A stretch of DNA of 64,000 nucleotides from Pyrenopolyporus hunteri (taxonomy: Eukaryota; Ascomycota; Sordariomycetes; Xylariales; Hypoxylaceae). The notes under the pieces were generated by a model that made no database searches, had not been told where the DNA came from, and worked only from the letters and a program-made list of their open reading frames with translations. The stretch spans positions 62,001 to 126,000 of the forward strand of contig CADCXC010000012.1 of assembly GCA_902806595.1 (NCBI GenBank). The letters run 5' to 3'. Made by a program: the position numbers and the translations under genes. Of this stretch, positions 24,719 to 35,080 are shown in pieces (the first letter of the stretch is position 1; each line of letters begins with the position of its first letter).

Positions 24719-25921
24719 ACGGGAAGGTCAGTATAGAGCTCCACCGCGAGGGTTGCAAAGAGTTCGGTAGCATTCTCATATTAATAGCGAATTAGAAGCT
24801 ACCTATCCAAAATTGAATAGCTGCTCGTAATCTTTCGTGTCACCCAAGTCTTTCGAAGAGAGACAAACCAGAGCCTCCCGAGTTGTCAACTTTGTGTAAC
24901 AAACTAGTAGCCGACCAATTGTCCAGCGACGTCCGAGCCGACGTTGAGTTCAGTCAGTCGAACAGATGCTACCGATCTCGCGCATCCTCGCCTAATACTA
25001 CAGGAAATAATAACAGCAGAGATAGTCCATCCATGGGGCTCCTCCGACGCTTAGTTTAGGATCGGCTGAGACGTGCAGTGCCAAGAAAAAAAGAGAGAGG
25101 GAAAGAAGCAACTAAACCAACAGCTCTATGAGTCGCGGGTCTTTCCGCATCGAAGTCGTCCTGCACCACGCTGTCGGCCACCGCAGCACCGTGATAGGTT
25201 CGAGCTTTGAGACTTATTTAAAAAAAAAAAAAAAAAAAGTAAAAAAGAATACGGCCATTGTATCCGTTATGCGTGCTTGGAGCCCGGGAGTATGGGATAG
25301 GCACATAAGTAACAAGAAAGAAAAACCGTGCTTGGCGGACTGACTGGTTAGGTATGTATTTGCTTGGTATAGCTTACGTCCTCCGCTAGATAAACGGCAT
25401 TATCATAGAATCTATACCCCGTGGAGGAGCTATCTTCTGGTCCCCGATGAATTTGTCGGTCTTTCGTTATAGCCGGGGAGGCGGACACGTTTCGGACGAA
25501 CCCTCGATATGCCCGGGGACAGGTCATGGTAATGAACCGTGTATACCATCTTATGGCACGATGTACTAACCATCGTATCCTCATACCCTTTTGAGGAATG
25601 GCCTAGTCAGTAGATAGTGGTGAAAGTCACTCATCTCACATATTATATTGATTAGTTATTATATACTTACTTTCTTTTTATAGAAATGTGCCTTAATCGG
25701 CAAATGGTTGTAAAAGTCATTGGACGTCAACATACACGCTCGTAAACCCCTTTAATTTAATCCACTTGTTACTTGGTTGCTGTTACCAGTTGGCCCACCA
25801 TCCCTTACCAGCGCATAACCATATGGCGTACCATGGCTCAAGACAAACCTGCACGCATCAACCGCAATTACTATCTATGCGGAAGCTAGGTCGCCACGTG
25901 CTGCATGTCTCGGATATATGT
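24719..25921. other. Intergenic with A-tract
   Basis: No convincing gene. An A-rich run of about 30 bp with few interruptions lies at about 25217-25245. The right end belongs to the promoter region of the UbiA-family gene. Confidence 0.45.
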
Positions 25922-25922
25922 A

Positions 25923-25930
25923 TATATAAA
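25923..25930 (+). promoter_or_regulatory. Candidate TATA box of the UbiA-family gene
   Basis: TATATAAA lies 128 bp upstream of the proposed ATG at 26058, a plausible distance for a fungal TATA element. It stands in an AT-rich stretch, so chance is possible. Confidence 0.4.
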
Positions 25931-26057
25931 CTTCTCATATTCCCTATTCTTAGGCCGTAGTATAAATCAGGGCTCCGAGGCATTCATTGACAGTACTATC
26001 CGTTGAATGCTCTATATACCTACCTAACCACAACTCTCCCGGATTAAGATTTCCATA

Positions 26058-27128
26058 ATGTCTCTTCTGGAGGAATCTAAGTCTTTTCAGGATCGGGACG
26101 GTCTCTCTACCAAGATGGAGGATACTAATCTGAAAGTTGTAAGAGCAAATCCCGAGAAGGTTGAATACTCAACTTCGCAGACTCATTGTGTCCATATGCT
26201 AACTTACCTACCTTATATAAATTAGTCAAAACCCCGGTCCATATGGTTTCACCTCAAGACTTTGTATCTCTTCACCTGCGGAGATTTCAAGACCGCAATG
26301 GCGCCCCAGGCCACATTCGCCATCTCCTTGGTATGCTCAGGAGCCAAGCTCACCATCGCGGAGATAGATCAACCTTCCATCAGCCACATAGCAACCCGGC
26401 TTCCGTTCATGGCCGCCTGGCTCTGGCTGCTGTTGCTAGTGGCCGATATTGCCAACCAGAGACTCCCAAACTCGATAATAGAGGACTCCATCAACAAGCC
26501 CTGGCGGCCGTTACCTTCCGGCCGGCTCTCCGTAGACGAAGCCCAGCTAGCCCTCCGAGTCGTGGTGCCGGTAGCCGTCGTTGCGGGTCTACTCTTGGAG
26601 AACTTCATGCCCAGCGCGATAATTTTGGTCCTCGCCTGGCTGTATAACGATCTAGATGGCGCCAACGCGGGTCCGTTGCAACGCAACGCCATCAACGCCG
26701 TTGCCCTGTCCTGCTTTGGCTGGGGGGCCGTCGAGACGCTGCTCGGCCACGAGGGGCACGTCAGCGTCCTGGTCCGTAACTGGGTAGTCCTGACGTCCGT
26801 CGTAACTTTGACGACGGTACACGTGTATGACTTCCCCGACATCGACGGCGACCGGGCTCGGGGCCGGAGGACGATTCCCCTGGTGTACAGGGAGAGCTGG
26901 GCTCGCGCGAGTCTAGCTGTGCTGGTCCTTCTGTGGTCGGCGGTCTGCCCGTTCTTCTGGAATGTAAGATCGCCCGCTGTTTGGGTGGCCATCCTGGCTA
27001 TTGGGAGTACTATGGCGGCGACGACTACGCTACGCCGAGGGCAATCGTATGATGATCTCGTGGGGAAGCTGTGGTGTCTTTGGATGTGTCTGCTATACAT
27101 TCTACCCCTTTTTGGGGCAAGAGGTTGA
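26058..27128 (+). CDS. UbiA-family membrane prenyltransferase or terpene cyclase, 327 aa
   Basis: Two exons, 26058-26138 and 26226-27128. The intron has donor GTAAGA, branch point GCTAAC and acceptor TTAG, and joins in phase 0. The spliced protein restores the block HLKTLYLFTCGDFKTAMAPQ before the first membrane helix, which is typical of fungal UbiA enzymes; an unspliced start would lose it. First substrate motif: NQRLPNSIIED (about 104-114), followed by NKPWRPLPSGR. Second motif: YDFPDIDGDRARGR (about 228-241) then TIP. Several hydrophobic helices fill the rest. UbiA enzymes bind a prenyl diphosphate through Mg2+ held by these acidic motifs. The NQR...ED..NKPWRPLPSGR form is the one I associate with the fungal subgroup that includes the membrane terpene cyclase of fumagillin biosynthesis, so cyclisation rather than prenyl transfer is possible. 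No P450, polyketide synthase or terpene partner is seen nearby. Confidence 0.88.
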
Positions 27129-28628
27129 AATGTCTGAAGTCTGAGACGTCGTCAAAGGAGCGTATGACACAATCCCTTCCCGCAGTCAGCAGGCTCGCTG
27201 CGGAATCAATTACAACATAACTTACTAGAGTTTACCCAAGTATACCTCGTATACATTATGGCGTTGGAGATGGCAGTAGAGTACGTATCTGGTTGTTACC
27301 AACTTAGTACGTACCTCATCTTTATGTAGTTCAGCTAATACCTGGATGTTAGTCTAGAGGATAGTAGCCCCATGCGTTCGTTAATGCGAGAAAACAGCCC
27401 TGGTATCCAGAAAATTATCCTCCTAGATAGATTTCTTGGATACTAGAACACTCGAGTGACACCCCAGTCCCTGACTCTTCGTGACTCTCCCAGATGCTAC
27501 ATTGTGCGCAGTCTTATTCCTATACCTACTTCTACTCTTCCCATGATTCTAAGTATAGTGGGCTGTATGCGGTTATACCATGAGTAAATAAACGACTGGT
27601 TGCTCATGGTAACACGGGTGTGTACTCCCCAATATCATAAAATACTTGACTGGTTTTGTAATCTGATACAGGCCCCTTTATATACCTACCTAGGTAACTA
27701 CCTAGGTACGGTAGATAATATTTGTCGGTTATCTCTCACGATTCTTATCAACAGCGGCATAGAGAAAAAGCAATCGTAGGTGCATTATCTTCTATAAAAA
27801 TGGAGTTTTCACTTAGCTAAATAAGTACATGTATATGGTGGGTTATCATCACGAAAGTAGCACGAGAGCCAAACTATGGCCGACGGTTGTTATGTCTACT
27901 AGGTACCAGAGTACCCCTAATGAAAGATTCCTTGCACTTATTTCTAGTGAAATTAATGTCATAATTGGTTTTATCGTCTTTGGCATAGGTAGGTCAGGTA
28001 CCTCAGGTACCTCTTGGTTATTCCTATCATGTTACGATCCCTCGGTTTCCTACTTCCTAAGTACAAAATTTCTAGCCAAAGGCACACTTTCCTTGAGAGT
28101 TAATAGAGCCCTAGGTGCATATCGTCGATTATTTAAAATAGCTACCTAGGTACCTAACTACCCACCTGCACATACCTGCCCAACTTGCATGACCCGAGCA
28201 ACCACCTAGGAGAGCCGTATACTCAGCACACCTTCTCTCTTTGGCCAGAGAACCGCCTAACAAGTCTTTGTTCACCTATGTTATGGTAGGCACACTACGG
28301 CGACCTTGCCTTGGGTTCCTAGGTACCTACCTACCTCTCATTACGTTTTCCTAGCAAGTGGTGGTTAGGTAATTAACCCGTTGCTGGGAGACTTCCTTCC
28401 CCCACCCCCCCTTTGTCTACCTAGGCACCTATTGAGGTGGCCTCTGTCGAAGGAAGTCTCGCTCTTTCCTCTATTCTATTTTACGAAATGTTACTTTTCT
28501 TCAGGCCCGAGTAATTACGTCTTTCTTTTCTCCCACACTCCCGTCGTCGACTCCGTCCTTTAGCTACCCCCCTTCACGTTCCATTCTTAGCCCTCACGTA
28601 CGCCCTCACGTACGATCGCCGAGCAAGG
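27129..28628 (+). other. Intergenic, 1.5 kb
   Basis: No gene. Contains several copies of CCTAGGTA-type palindromic microsatellite (27682-27714, 28142-28160, 28316-28337) and an inverted repeat with 9-bp arms (27576-27584 with 27603-27611). The last 100 bp before 28629 are C/T-rich and probably hold the promoter and leader of the zinc-finger gene; the hexamer CACGTACG occurs twice just upstream. Confidence 0.5.
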
Positions 28629-29952
28629 ATGGCGTCTCGAGCAGACATGTCTTCCATGTTCCCGTTAAGATGCCAAAAATGCATGGCCCCCTTCCCAGAC
28701 TCTCGTGCTCTATATGTCCACCAGCACGCGGAGGGCCATTTCGGTTGCAGTTATTGCAAAAAGACATTCCACAACATAGATTCCCTATTCAGTCATCAAA
28801 CCGAGGTAAGTCTTCGTTTCGCGACTATGCTTGTCCCAAAAGAAAAAGAAGAAAAGACTAACTCACCCTCAATTCACGTAGAATCATAGCGGGGATCAAG
28901 ATCTGCATTGCCCCGGCTGTCGCAAGAGTTTCTCCACTGCTGGAGGCTGGATGCATCATGTCGAGAGAGGCGACTGCTCTGGCATCTTCCCCTCTGATTT
29001 GGCCCAAGGGGTTTCCAATGTTATGGATTCCGTCACGAGAGACCTACGCCAAATCGGTATATCAAGGCAAAGAAACGTTAACTACTCCGGACCATCTCAT
29101 ATTAAGGACGTTTGGGGAGAGGAGTGGAACAAGGAGCAAAGCCTTGATGTACGGCAAAATCCCGACAGATTCCCGAGGACTGCGAGGCAGGAATTTTATA
29201 GAGGCGGTTCGAAGCTGCCCGATTTACTGACGGGAGACGATGCCGACGACCCTGAGCAGCACCCGTGGAACGCTTGGACTGAGAAGAAGGATCTATTCCC
29301 CGAGAAAAATGCACACCATAGAGTACCGTCGCCGCCGTCTCTTCAGGAGAATACGAGCCAATCTGCTCCCCCGAGCCGACCCACGGGACAACGAATCCTT
29401 GACCCTAACCATCCCGAGTTCAACGTGGCTTTATTCAAGGATCCCATTTTAGAGACATTTAAATGCCCCCACAAGAGCTGCAAGTCAGTATATAACTCCT
29501 CGTATCGCATCTACTTGTCTACACATATCTAACTTTCTCTTAGCTCGAAGTTCAAGAGTTCTAAAGGATTAATCGCCCATCTAAAGTCCTCCGTACATTC
29601 TGGAAACCAATTTCGATGCCCGGGGTGTAGAAATATCTTCACATCCGGTGCTTCCTGGGTCCAGCATGCGGAGACTGTCAGCATATCCAGATGTCGCATC
29701 CGATCTTTGAAGGTATATGGAGAGGCTTTAAACACAATCTCTAACGGTGCTTTGAACGTTGACACCCTCAGCAAGCTTACTAACAATACGGGGAATATCA
29801 AATTTGATGAAGGCTGGGCTGGTTCAAAGCAGCGCTCCAAGCCCAATCTTGTTCCAGGGTCGGCGGAATGGGCTAAATTTAAACAGGCCGAGGCGGCCAG
29901 ATCGACGCCTAGCCCCGAAGATGAGGACGTTCCCGAGGAGGACCCTTGGTAG
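28629..29952 (+). CDS. C2H2/C2HC zinc-finger protein, 395 aa
   Basis: Three exons: 28629-28805, 28882-29483 and 29544-29952. Intron 1 has donor GTAAGT and a CTAAC branch point. Intron 2 has the less usual donor GTCAGT, a CTAAC branch point and acceptor TTAG. Five finger-like motifs appear after splicing: C15/C18 with H31 and H37; C40/C43 with H56 and H61; C69/C72 with H85 and C91; C253/C258 with H272 and H278; C285/C288 with H301 and C310. The second and fourth fingers are each completed only across a splice junction, which supports the model. Fingers 3 and 5 share the CPGCR start and end in Cys. The middle (about 100-250) and the acidic C-terminus ending PEEDPW are probably disordered. Such fungal proteins are nucleic-acid binding or protein-interaction factors; the specific role is unknown. 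Confidence 0.85.
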
Positions 29953-31053
29953 GGCGACGGGCGAGGATCTTAGGTCGAAAGGGTTGCGAGAAGGTTGAAA
30001 TTGTGTTCACTGATATGAACCAGGAACCGACATCCATGGTAGCCTTCAGCGAAGAGTAACTTCGCTCTTACTCCGATTTAATTGTTCTAAAGTAATTACC
30101 CATCACTGGGGATGCGAAACTGGGACGCTTTCTGACTTTCTGTACTTTACACGCTCTCATTGCGATAAGGATAGTTGCTTTCAGAGTCGAGCGACCGACT
30201 CCTCGTGGATTTGAAAGCAAATTAGAGCAGATTTGCGAAATCTTCCTAATAGACTTGGCGTGCCGCCCCTATCCTCCTGTTCGGTACGTTTGAATTGCGA
30301 TATGATATCAAGTATAGTCCCGGGAGACATTTCAGTATGTCTGGGGTCCTACTTCATCTTTATCACATGTAGCACTCGGCATACTTTAGATGCCTAACCA
30401 GGGACTCGAACATGTAAGACAACTCACACGAAGGTACGATTCCCTCAGCTCTCGAACCAATGAACTGGTTAGAAAGAATTAACATCATACCTTATCGTAG
30501 GGCATTTTATCCGTGCCTATTACAATCCAACTGCCCGCAGATTACTCTACCCCCAATTCAGCCGCCAGGGTTCTGGACGTACGTAGAGCTAATTACCAAA
30601 GTAGGCATCCCATCCCTCGTTGCGGAACGCCTTCCTCTGCCCTTTCCATTTGCCCATATAGGAGAGCGTAGCGTGTTATACCCACTTGCTGTACCCTTTC
30701 GGGCTGCTTAATGTATACGCAGACACCATAAGGTTTTGACGCTTCTCCCTTGCGCTGGGGGGTACCCGGTGGGTAGTCTCAGGTACTGGGAACATGTCCC
30801 GCCCTCGCGCTTAAGGGGGCGACGCGGCTAGGTTCTCCGCCTTCCCCAACCTCAGTCGCGGCAATCTATCGTTACGATGGGTAATGGCGTGGCATCGAAC
30901 CCTGCATATTTCATATATTGCCCAGTCGGCTGGTGATCATCATTACTGAGATGGGGGGCCGGCAGATGCAACCGTCATGCGCGAACGAAGCCCTTATTAC
31001 CGGGTCGACGCCATGGCGGTGGAGAGGGGTCCGGTGTTGCGGATCCGGGCATC
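29953..31053 (+). other. Intergenic, promoter side of the GH7 gene
   Basis: No protein gene. A tRNA-like folded stretch on the minus strand lies at about 30392-30471 and is discussed in the findings. Upstream of the cellulase gene there are G-rich hexamers that fit the CreA/Cre1 consensus SYGGRG (CTGGGG at about 30757, GTGGAG at about 31019). These are weak evidence on their own for glucose repression. No GGCTAA xylanase-regulator site was seen. Confidence 0.45.
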
Positions 31054-31062
31054 TATATAAAA
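31054..31062 (+). promoter_or_regulatory. TATA box of the GH7 gene
   Basis: TATATAAAA lies 111-119 bp upstream of the ATG at 31173, in a GC-rich context, which makes it stand out. It is followed 35 bp later by the 18-bp palindrome CAGGTAGGTACCTACCTG within 31095-31121. Confidence 0.65.
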
Positions 31063-31094
31063 CGCCTGCGTCTCGTCGTCGTACCTACTCCGAT

Positions 31095-31121
31095 CAGGTA
31101 GGTAGGTAGGTACCTACCTGG
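31095..31121 (+). repeat. TAGG/CCTA palindrome in the GH7 leader
   Basis: Consecutive AGGT units followed by ACCT units form a perfect short palindrome between the TATA box and the start codon of the cellulase gene, so it would fall near the transcription start or in the 5' UTR. The same motif occurs elsewhere in the window, so it is probably a generic microsatellite. Confidence 0.7.
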
Positions 31122-31172
31122 GTTGTCTTTACCGCTCTTTTTTTCTTTCTCGGCCTGAACTCTACGGCGACA

Positions 31173-32595
31173 ATGCATTTTCGCGTAGCGGTAGCAGCAG
31201 CCTCGTGGCTCTTCCTCGCCGGCCGGGAGGCGGCAGCGCAGGGCATCGGCAACGCGGAGACGCACCCCAGGCTCACGACGGAGCGGTGCACGACGGCGGG
31301 CGGCTGCGTCAAGCAGAACACGTCCGTCGTGCTGGACGCGAGCTTCCACGCGCTGCGGCAGGTGAACGGCACGGGCAGCTGCGGCGGGTACGGGGGCGCG
31401 CTGAGCAAGGAGCTGTGCCCGGACCACGAGGCGTGCGCGCGGAACTGCGTGTTCGACGGCGCCGACTACGAGGGCAGCGGCGTGGTCGTCGCCGACGGCG
31501 GCACCGCCCTGACCCTGACCATGTACAAGGACCGCGGCGGCGGGAACCTGACCTCGGTCAGCCCCCGCGTGTACCTGCTCGACGCGGACGAGGACGACTA
31601 CGAGGTCCTGTTCCTGAAGAACCAGGAGATCAGCTTCGAGGTCGACGTCTCGAAGCTCGTGTGCGGCATGAACGGCGCCTTGTACCTCGCCGAGATGAAC
31701 AAGACGGGAGCCCGCAGCGCTCTCAACCCGGCGGGCGCGCGGTACGGCACCGGGTACTGCGATGCGCAGTGCCCGTCGCTGCCGTTTATCGACGGATTGG
31801 TGAGTCCGGGCGCACCGATTATGATTATAGCTTACCTATTAAGACTAACATGTGCTCGAAAAACTCCAGGCCAACACCAATTCCGAAGGGGCGTGCTGCA
31901 ACGAGATGGACGTCTGGGAAGCCAACGCGCTCGCGTCGTCGTTCACAGCCCACGCCTGCAGCCAGCCGGGCGTGTATAAATGCAAGGGGGACGAGTGCAA
32001 CTTCCTCGGGATCTGCGACAAGTCCGGGTGCGCGTACAACACGTGGAAGCTGGGCAACACGTCGTTCTACGGGCCGCGGACCGGCGGGTCGGAGTCCGGG
32101 TCGGGGGCGGGGGCGGGGGCGGGGACGCGGTTCACGATCGACACGACGCGGCCGTTCACGGTGACGACGCAGTTCATGACGCAGGCGTACCCGTCGCAGG
32201 GGAACAAGGGCGTGCTGAACGAGGTGCGCCGGCTGTACGTGCAGGACGGGGTGATCATCGAGAACGCGCCGGTGGTGGACGTGCGGATGCCGCCGGGCGA
32301 CTCGCTGCGCATGTCCCACTGCCAGGCCGTCGCGGACAACTTCGAGAACATGGGCGGTCTGACGACGGCCGGGCACGCGCTCGACCGCGGCATGGTGCTC
32401 GCTTTCAGCATCTGGAACGACGACCGCCAGTTCATGAACTGGCTCGACGCCGGCCGCGCGGGCCCGTGTACGCTCGAGGAAGGGAACCCGGAGGTTATCA
32501 AGAAGGTCAGGCCCGATACGAGCGTCACGTTTATGAATATTAGGTGGGGGGATCACGGGAGCACGTTTCGAAATGGGACGGCTGGGACGGTGTAG
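31173..32595 (+). CDS. Secreted GH7 endoglucanase (Cel7B-like), 450 aa
   Basis: Two exons, 31173-31799 and 31870-32595. The intron has donor GTGAGT, a CTAAC branch point and acceptor CCAG. Splicing joins CDAQCPSLPFIDGL to ANTNSEGACCNEMDVWEAN, restoring the GH7 catalytic motif: nucleophile Glu221, Asp223 and acid/base Glu226. A signal peptide with a hydrophobic core at about 5-16 ends at AAA-Q23, giving an N-terminal Gln that in this family is usually cyclised. Many paired cysteines fit a disulfide-rich secreted fold. The enzyme would cleave internal beta-1,4 bonds in cellulose by the retaining mechanism. There is no linker or CBM1 cellulose-binding domain: the protein stops shortly after the catalytic domain. 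A Gly/Ser/Ala insertion (about residues 286-295) is encoded by a GGGGGC-type repeat. Endoglucanase rather than cellobiohydrolase is inferred from the short loops and length. Confidence 0.93.
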
Positions 32596-33282
32596 CGGCT
32601 GATTATGAGATAGGAGGCGAGGGTTGGATATTTGAGATTTTAGCGAGTTTATAGGTTATGAAATGCATCCATACTTATTTCTGGGACATCGTCGTCCATG
32701 TTTTGTTTCTACACCTGCGTAGACATTACTTAAGGAGTTTGGGTGGTGGTGTTAATCCAGTGATGGCTTGCTGTACGAAATATGAATTATGAAGCTGTAT
32801 GTAATATAACTCGCTTGCTTCATATACTCGCTATACACATAGAACACATAATAATGCTAGCTCTAGCTCGCATAATATTATCATAATTGTTAGCGGCTTG
32901 CACAAAAATAGTGAGAGGTAGGTACTTACCACACTTACCACGTAAGTGCTGAGCCACAGGCCAAGCCCCCGCCCCAACCGAGACCCCTGGTCCCCTTGGG
33001 TCCACGTCGGGTTAGAATACGTACATAGAATCTGGTCCCTCGCCCTCGAATTCGTCCAGGGGATAATGTTCGTTAGTAGCAGAACAAGGAAAAGAAAAAA
33101 AAAATAAGTTGGTTGTTACCTTGTTTCATGATGTGATGATTGCTATTCTTCTTTGACAAAAGCGTCATTCTCCCTCTATTACCTCTACCACCCTATCTAT
33201 ATTCTCCTCCCTTACCGCATGTCCTCGTTGTTGCTGCCTCATGGATAGAAGCCGTTCGCCGACGCTGCGATCACCACCAAAC
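32596..33282 (+). other. Intergenic, 0.7 kb
   Basis: Three-prime flank of the GH7 gene and promoter of the DHHC gene. The segment 33130-33240 is C/T-rich, a typical fungal promoter leader. No gene is visible. Confidence 0.5.
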
Positions 33283-35080
33283 ATGGCTCGGAGATGGGGG
33301 CGGCGCATCGAGCGTTATTGCTGCAACACCCTCACCTACTTTCCCCTGGCCTTCGTTTACGGCATCACCACGTGGGCCGTATGGGTTCTCATTAATATTG
33401 GCTCCAGCGCCATGGCAAAGCCTGGTTGGATAGGTTGGTAACCCGAATCCCGTTCGATTATAAAGTTATGCGACGTTGGCTATCGATAGCTGAGGCTTCG
33501 AGATGGGAAGGCTAGAGGTGGAATCGAAGCTTCACTTAGGACTACAGAACTAACAGTCTATATCCACAGGCACCAACACTACGATCGGCGGCGTCTTCCT
33601 CTACCTCATGCTCAACTGGTGCTACACCACCGCCATCTTCACGAATCCCGGCAGCACAACCAGCTCTTCCGGTTACTCGAGCCTGCCCACCGTCGCCCCA
33701 CCCCAAGCTACCTCCTTCACGGTCAAGTCCAACGGCGAGTTACGATTCTGTAAGAAATGCCAGGCCCGGAAACCCGACCGCGCGCACCACTGCTCGACCT
33801 GCCGGCGCTGTGTGCTTAAGATGGACCACCACTGCCCCTGGCTCGCCACCTGCATCGGCCTGCGCAACCACAAAGCCTTCCTGCTATTCCTCATATATAC
33901 GACCCTGTTCTGCTTCTACAGCCTCGCCGTCTCCGGCTCCTGGGTCTACGCCGAACTATTCAGCCAGACGCAGTACACGAACACGCTTATGCCCGTTAAC
34001 TTCATCCTGCTGGCTGTCGTCGCCGGCATAATAGGACTTGTCGTCGGCGCCTTCACCTGTTGGCACATATTGCTCGCGAGCCGAAATCAGACCACTATCG
34101 AGTGCCTCGAGAAGACGCGTTACCTAAGCCCGCTGCGGAAGACTTTGCAGCACCAGTTCATCGCGCAGCATAACGGCGAGGGCATCCCGCTGCCGCGCTA
34201 TGGCCAGCAGCTCTACGAGATGCACGCCAACGCCCTGCCGGGCGTCACACGGCCCGAGGAAGGCGAGGTGAGAACCACCAGGGACAACAGCTACGATGAC
34301 GACAACGCGCCTTCGCAACCATCGTACGAGGAAATGGAGCAGTACCGCGCCCGCAAGCGCTACGAGGAGTACATGGACGAGCAGGACTCGGAGAAGCTGC
34401 CCAACGCCTTCGACCTCGGCGCCAAGCGCAACCTGCTGCACCTCTTCGGCCCCAAGCCCGCGCTCTGGTTCCTGCCCATCATCAACACCACCGGCGACGG
34501 CTGGAACTGGGAGGCCAACCCCAAGTGGATCGCCGCGCGCGAGCGCATAGCCCGCGAACGCGAGGCCCAGAGGCAGCGCGAGCGCGCCGCCGGCTGGGGC
34601 GACCCGGACCCGGAGGCCGTCCCGATCCGGGTCGAACGCGCCAACGGCGCCGGCGCCGGCAGACACTACCTCTCGCCGCCGACGCAGCCCATGTCGCAGC
34701 GCCAGCCCCTCGCCGGCCGCCGCACCCCGTCGAAGGCCGACCGCGTCCTGGGCCGCGACCCGAATCTGTACGCGGACGAGCCGGCGACCTCGGTGTCGAT
34801 GCAGACGCTGAATCGGAGGGGCGTCGCGATCGGGGACCAGGACGACTTGCTTAAGGGGGGCGACACGAGTAGCGAGGAGGAAGAGGAAGAGGAGGAGGAT
34901 GCGGAGTCTAGGGCGATGAATCTCGTTACGAACGGCGGGTGGGCTCGGAGCGGCGCGAGTGGCCTACTCAGGAAGCCGTCGGTGTCGCCGGTGGCTAGGA
35001 GTAGGGCCGGTCAACAGAATGGTTACGCGTCGAGGAGTTCTGCGAGGAAGAGCGAGGAGGATGATGATGATGTGGATTGA
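33283..35080 (+). CDS. DHHC palmitoyltransferase (Pfa3-like), 553 aa
   Basis: Two exons, 33283-33433 and 33570-35080. The intron has donor GTTGGT, a CTAAC branch point and acceptor ACAG, and splits a Gly codon. The start MARRWGRRIE has the context AAACATGG; an in-frame ATG at 33241 has a poorer context. Two N-terminal helices (about 17-40 and 52-72) precede the Cys-rich domain at about 111-155 with CKKCQARKPDRAHHC and the catalytic DHHC at 136-139. Two more helices follow (about 152-175 and 192-220), and the TTxE motif of the family is present as TTIE (225-228). The enzyme transfers palmitate to Cys of membrane proteins; Pfa3 of yeast modifies the vacuole fusion protein Vac8, which is the likely homologue. 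The C-terminal 300 residues are charged and disordered, with an acidic run of Glu at about 460-470. Confidence 0.93.

Noticed and set aside
26262..27128. Single-exon start of the UbiA gene at 26262
   Set aside because: That position is TTG, and an upstream exon with proper splice signals restores conserved N-terminal sequence.
31825..32556. 243-codon minus-strand frame over the GH7 gene
   Set aside because: Shadow of the GC-rich second exon of the cellulase gene.
34124..34666. 180-codon minus-strand frame over the DHHC gene
   Set aside because: Shadow of a GC-rich coding exon; composition is Val/Ala/Leu-rich and has no motif.
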